Part shown: positions 62,420 through 64,000 of the stretch, piece by piece | Position numbering within the stretch: position 1 is the first letter of the stretch | How the letters are laid out: each line of letters begins with the position of its first letter | Assembly: GCA_945831575.1 (NCBI GenBank) | Contig: CAMACX010000003.1 | Span: 1 to 64,000 of the forward strand | Reading direction: 5' to 3' | Length of the DNA: 64,000 bases | Source of the DNA: an uncultured Mediterranea sp. | GTDB taxonomy: Bacteria; Bacteroidota; Bacteroidia; Bacteroidales; Bacteroidaceae | Made by a program: the position numbers and the translations under genes | Notes under the pieces: generated by a model | Databases searched by the model: none | Told to the model about the DNA's origin: nothing | The model's input: only the letters and a program-made list of their open reading frames with translations

Positions 62420-62472
62420 CGATGAAAAACGATTTTCATCACGAGGAAAAAAGATTTTCATCCAGTTGATAA
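62420..62472 (-). repeat. GTTATCA/GATGAAAA palindromic segment, copy 2
   Basis: Read on the minus strand it begins GTTATCAACTGGATGAAAAT and continues TTTTTTCCTCGTGATGAAAA, closely matching 19651-19703. The outer TGATAAC arm of copy 1 is not obvious here. It lies 170 bases from element copy 2. Confidence 0.7.
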
Positions 62473-62510
62473 CAGATTACCCACGAAATGGGAAAGGTAT
62501 AAACTCCATT

Positions 62511-62574
62511 TTTGTGCCGAAAACTGACCTAACAGGGGAATAAAAAACACTCACAGGTCAGTTTTCGGCACAAA
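62511..62574. repeat. 20-bp perfect inverted repeat
   Basis: TTTGTGCCGAAAACTGACCT (62511-62530) and its exact complement at 62555-62574 flank 24 bases, immediately upstream of the ATPase promoter. Right-arm bases run straight into the -33 region. Confidence 0.9.
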
Positions 62575-62576
62575 TT

Positions 62577-62608
62577 TTTGTTTTAACGAGGGAAATACGC
62601 TATTTTTG
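62577..62608 (+). promoter_or_regulatory. Promoter of the DUF234-type ATPase gene
   Basis: TTTG (62577-62580) and TATTTTTG (62601-62608) are spaced by 20 bases, an exact Bacteroides promoter; the start codon is 19 bases after the -7 box. Confidence 0.75.
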
Positions 62609-62627
62609 CGCATAAAAAACAGAGCGT

Positions 62628-64000
62628 ATGAAACCAGTATTGATTGCCAGACAACGGGAATGTGAACTCTTGACTGAAAGCCTGAAATCCAACCGTTCGG
62701 AGTTTATTATAGTATGTGGACGGCGAAGAATAGGGAAGACTTTCCTAATCGATCAGTTTTTCCAGAACGAATACGACTTTTCTTTTGTGGGTGCTCACAG
62801 AGCGAAGACCACCATCCAGCTGCGTAATTTTGCCAAAGCAATCCGGCAATATTCAGGTAAGAAGCCAGCGCCTTTTTCAGACTGGTATGATGCCTTCGAT
62901 GCGTTGGAAGAGTATCTGGAGACTTTGCCTACCGACCGGAAGAAGGTGATCTTTATCGATGAAATGCCTTGGATTGATACCAGCAGGTCAACTTTTGTAG
63001 AGGCACTTGAGAATTTCTGGAATGGCTGGGCTAACCGGCGTTACGATATCGTGCTGATAGCGTCCGGATCGGCTACTTCCTGGATGGCAGACAAACTGAT
63101 AGAGAATCAAGGAGGGCTTCACAACCGCATTACACAACGCATTTATCTTAAACCCTTTACCCTAGGAGAAACCGAAGCCTATTTCAAGAGTCAGGACTTT
63201 TATTGGACCAGGTATGACATGCTGCAATGCTACATGCTGACGGGAGGCGTGCCCTACTATCTGAGCCTGCTCAACCCAAAACTCAGTATCGCACAAAATA
63301 TCGATGCGCTCTGCTTTGACGAAAAAGGTCCGATGAACAAGGAGTTTAATGAACTGTATCCCGCCCTATTCACTCATGCCGAACAATACATCAACGTAGT
63401 CACCCTGCTATATCATCATAAGTCGGGGATGACGCGAACGGAGATAGCCAAGGCTATCAATATCAATGGGGCCATGCTGAATACTATTCTGGATAACCTG
63501 GAGCAGTGTGACTTTATTGACAAAATGGAGATGTTTGGACGTGAGAAATGCCTGGTCTATCATCTCGTTGATTTCTATACATTGTTCTACCTCAAGTTCC
63601 TCGCCGACAGGCACTCGTTGGATGAGCAGTGGTGGAGTCATCATCTTGACGATGCCGGTATTCGTGCTTGGCAGGGGTTAAGTTTCGAGTTGGTTTGCAT
63701 GAAGCATCATCGACAGATTAAGAAAGCTTTGGGTATCTCAGGCGTGGCAACCACTGTCTCTACATGGCATTGCCAGCCCGATGAGAAGAAGCAGCTACCT
63801 GGTGCCCAGATAGATATGATCATTGAACGGGCAGACCGGATGATCCACCTATGTGAGATGAAGTTTGCGCAAAAGCCATACAATATTTCCGCTGAGTACG
63901 AAAAGAGACTACGTGAACGCATGTGGCTCTTTGACTTGAAAACTAAGAACCGAAAACCGCTAGTACACACTTTCGTGACTACCTTCGGACTGGGTGAAGG
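62628..64000 (+). CDS. ATP-binding protein with C-terminal DUF234 nuclease-like domain (cut by window end)
   Basis: At least 457 residues, with no stop before the window ends. The AAA domain begins MKPVLIARQRECELLTESLK. Walker A is CGRRRIGKTFLI, Walker B VIFIDEMPWID, and sensor-like ASGSATSW follows. A winged helix comes next (about residues 265-310), then a DUF234/PD-(D/E)XK-like region with QIDMII...HLCEMKFAQ. Such single-gene ATPases are abundant in Bacteroides and are suspected to be mobile or defensive; their role is not established. Two decayed genes of related ATPase types lie at 19.3 and 22.2 kb. Confidence 0.85.
   Translation, partial: MKPVLIARQRECELLTESLKSNRSEFIIVCGRRRIGKTFLIDQFFQNEYDFSFVGAHRAKTTIQLRNFAKAIRQYSGKKPAPFSDWYDAFDALEEYLETLPTDRKKVIFIDEMPWIDTSRSTFVEALENFWNGWANRRYDIVLIASGSATSWMADKLIENQGGLHNRITQRIYLKPFTLGETEAYFKSQDFYWTRYDMLQCYMLTGGVPYYLSLLNPKLSIAQNIDALCFDEKGPMNKEFNELYPALFTHAEQYINVVTLLYHHKSGMTRTEIAKAININGAMLNTILDNLEQCDFIDKMEMFGREKCLVYHLVDFYTLFYLKFLADRHSLDEQWWSHHLDDAGIRAWQGLSFELVCMKHHRQIKKALGISGVATTVSTWHCQPDEKKQLPGAQIDMIIERADRMIHLCEMKFAQKPYNISAEYEKRLRERMWLFDLKTKNRKPLVHTFVTTFGLGE

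Noticed and set aside
1..64000. tRNA or rRNA genes, complete insertion sequences, prophage genes
   Set aside because: I looked in the intergenic regions and saw no tRNA-like cloverleaf with a GTTCGANNC arm, no rRNA sequence, and no transposase or integrase frames.

Overview
The window comes from a gut-type Bacteroidales chromosome, most likely Bacteroidaceae. The support is indirect but consistent. There is a SusC/SusD pair, lipoprotein signals are common, and upstream regions carry the Bacteroides-type -7 box (TAnnTTTG, most often TATCTTTG or TACTTTTG) with almost no strong Shine-Dalgarno sequences. Sodium-pumping methylmalonyl-CoA decarboxylase, GH127/GH97/GH43 enzymes and a histone H1-like protein also fit. 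No rRNA, tRNA, CRISPR array, complete insertion sequence or integrase was seen. The species cannot be named from this sequence.

Layout, left to right. 0.2-6.4 kb: a duplicated two-gene module (DUF6057 membrane protein plus a beta-propeller-like protein with one CxxCH haem motif, twice). 6.6-10.5 kb: a mannosyl-glucose phosphorylase, GPH-type symporter and cellobiose/mannobiose 2-epimerase operon for beta-mannan oligosaccharides. 10.7-12.3 kb: TrkH. 12.4-17.2 kb: a succinate-to-propionate operon (methylmalonyl-CoA epimerase, then decarboxylase alpha, OadG-like, biotin carrier and beta subunits). 17.3-19.2 kb: a SusA-like GH13 amylase. 19.2-22.3 kb: an accessory island with dispersed repeats, two decayed ATPase genes and a Septu-like (PtuA/PtuB) defence pair. 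22.3-34.5 kb, minus strand: a pectin-type polysaccharide locus (SusC, SusD, DUF5123-type surface lipoprotein, GH43, DUF4861, GH28) interrupted by a HAD phosphatase. 34.9-49.2 kb: mainly housekeeping genes (fabI, an RsmI-like methylase, slyD-like, nfo, a MaoC hydratase, mltD-like, histone H1-like, an AlbA_2 protein, an AGCS symporter, an L-cysteine desulfidase family gene, hemW), then a Spy-like small protein facing a LytTR/LytS two-component pair. 49.4-52.6 kb: carB. 52.7-58.0 kb, minus strand: a second carbohydrate operon (GH127, GH97, GH88). 58.4-64 kb: a run of accessory genes (flavin-type oxidase, membrane protein, GyrI-like protein, acyltransferase, CatA-like acetyltransferase), a second copy of the dispersed repeat in inverted orientation, and a DUF234-type ATPase that runs off the end.

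How the parts fit together. The two minus-strand carbohydrate blocks could act on the same pectic glycans: GH28 cuts polygalacturonate-like backbone, GH88 removes unsaturated uronic acids, and GH43 and GH127 take off side-chain pentoses. SusC/D imports the fragments. No HTCS, SusR-like or sigma/anti-sigma regulator gene accompanies them, so control must come from elsewhere. The mannan operon lacks its usual mannanase. The most unusual material is non-coding: a paired-repeat element about 155 bp long, present twice in inverted orientation about 42 kb apart, built from heptamer repeats and lying beside decaying ATPase and defence genes.
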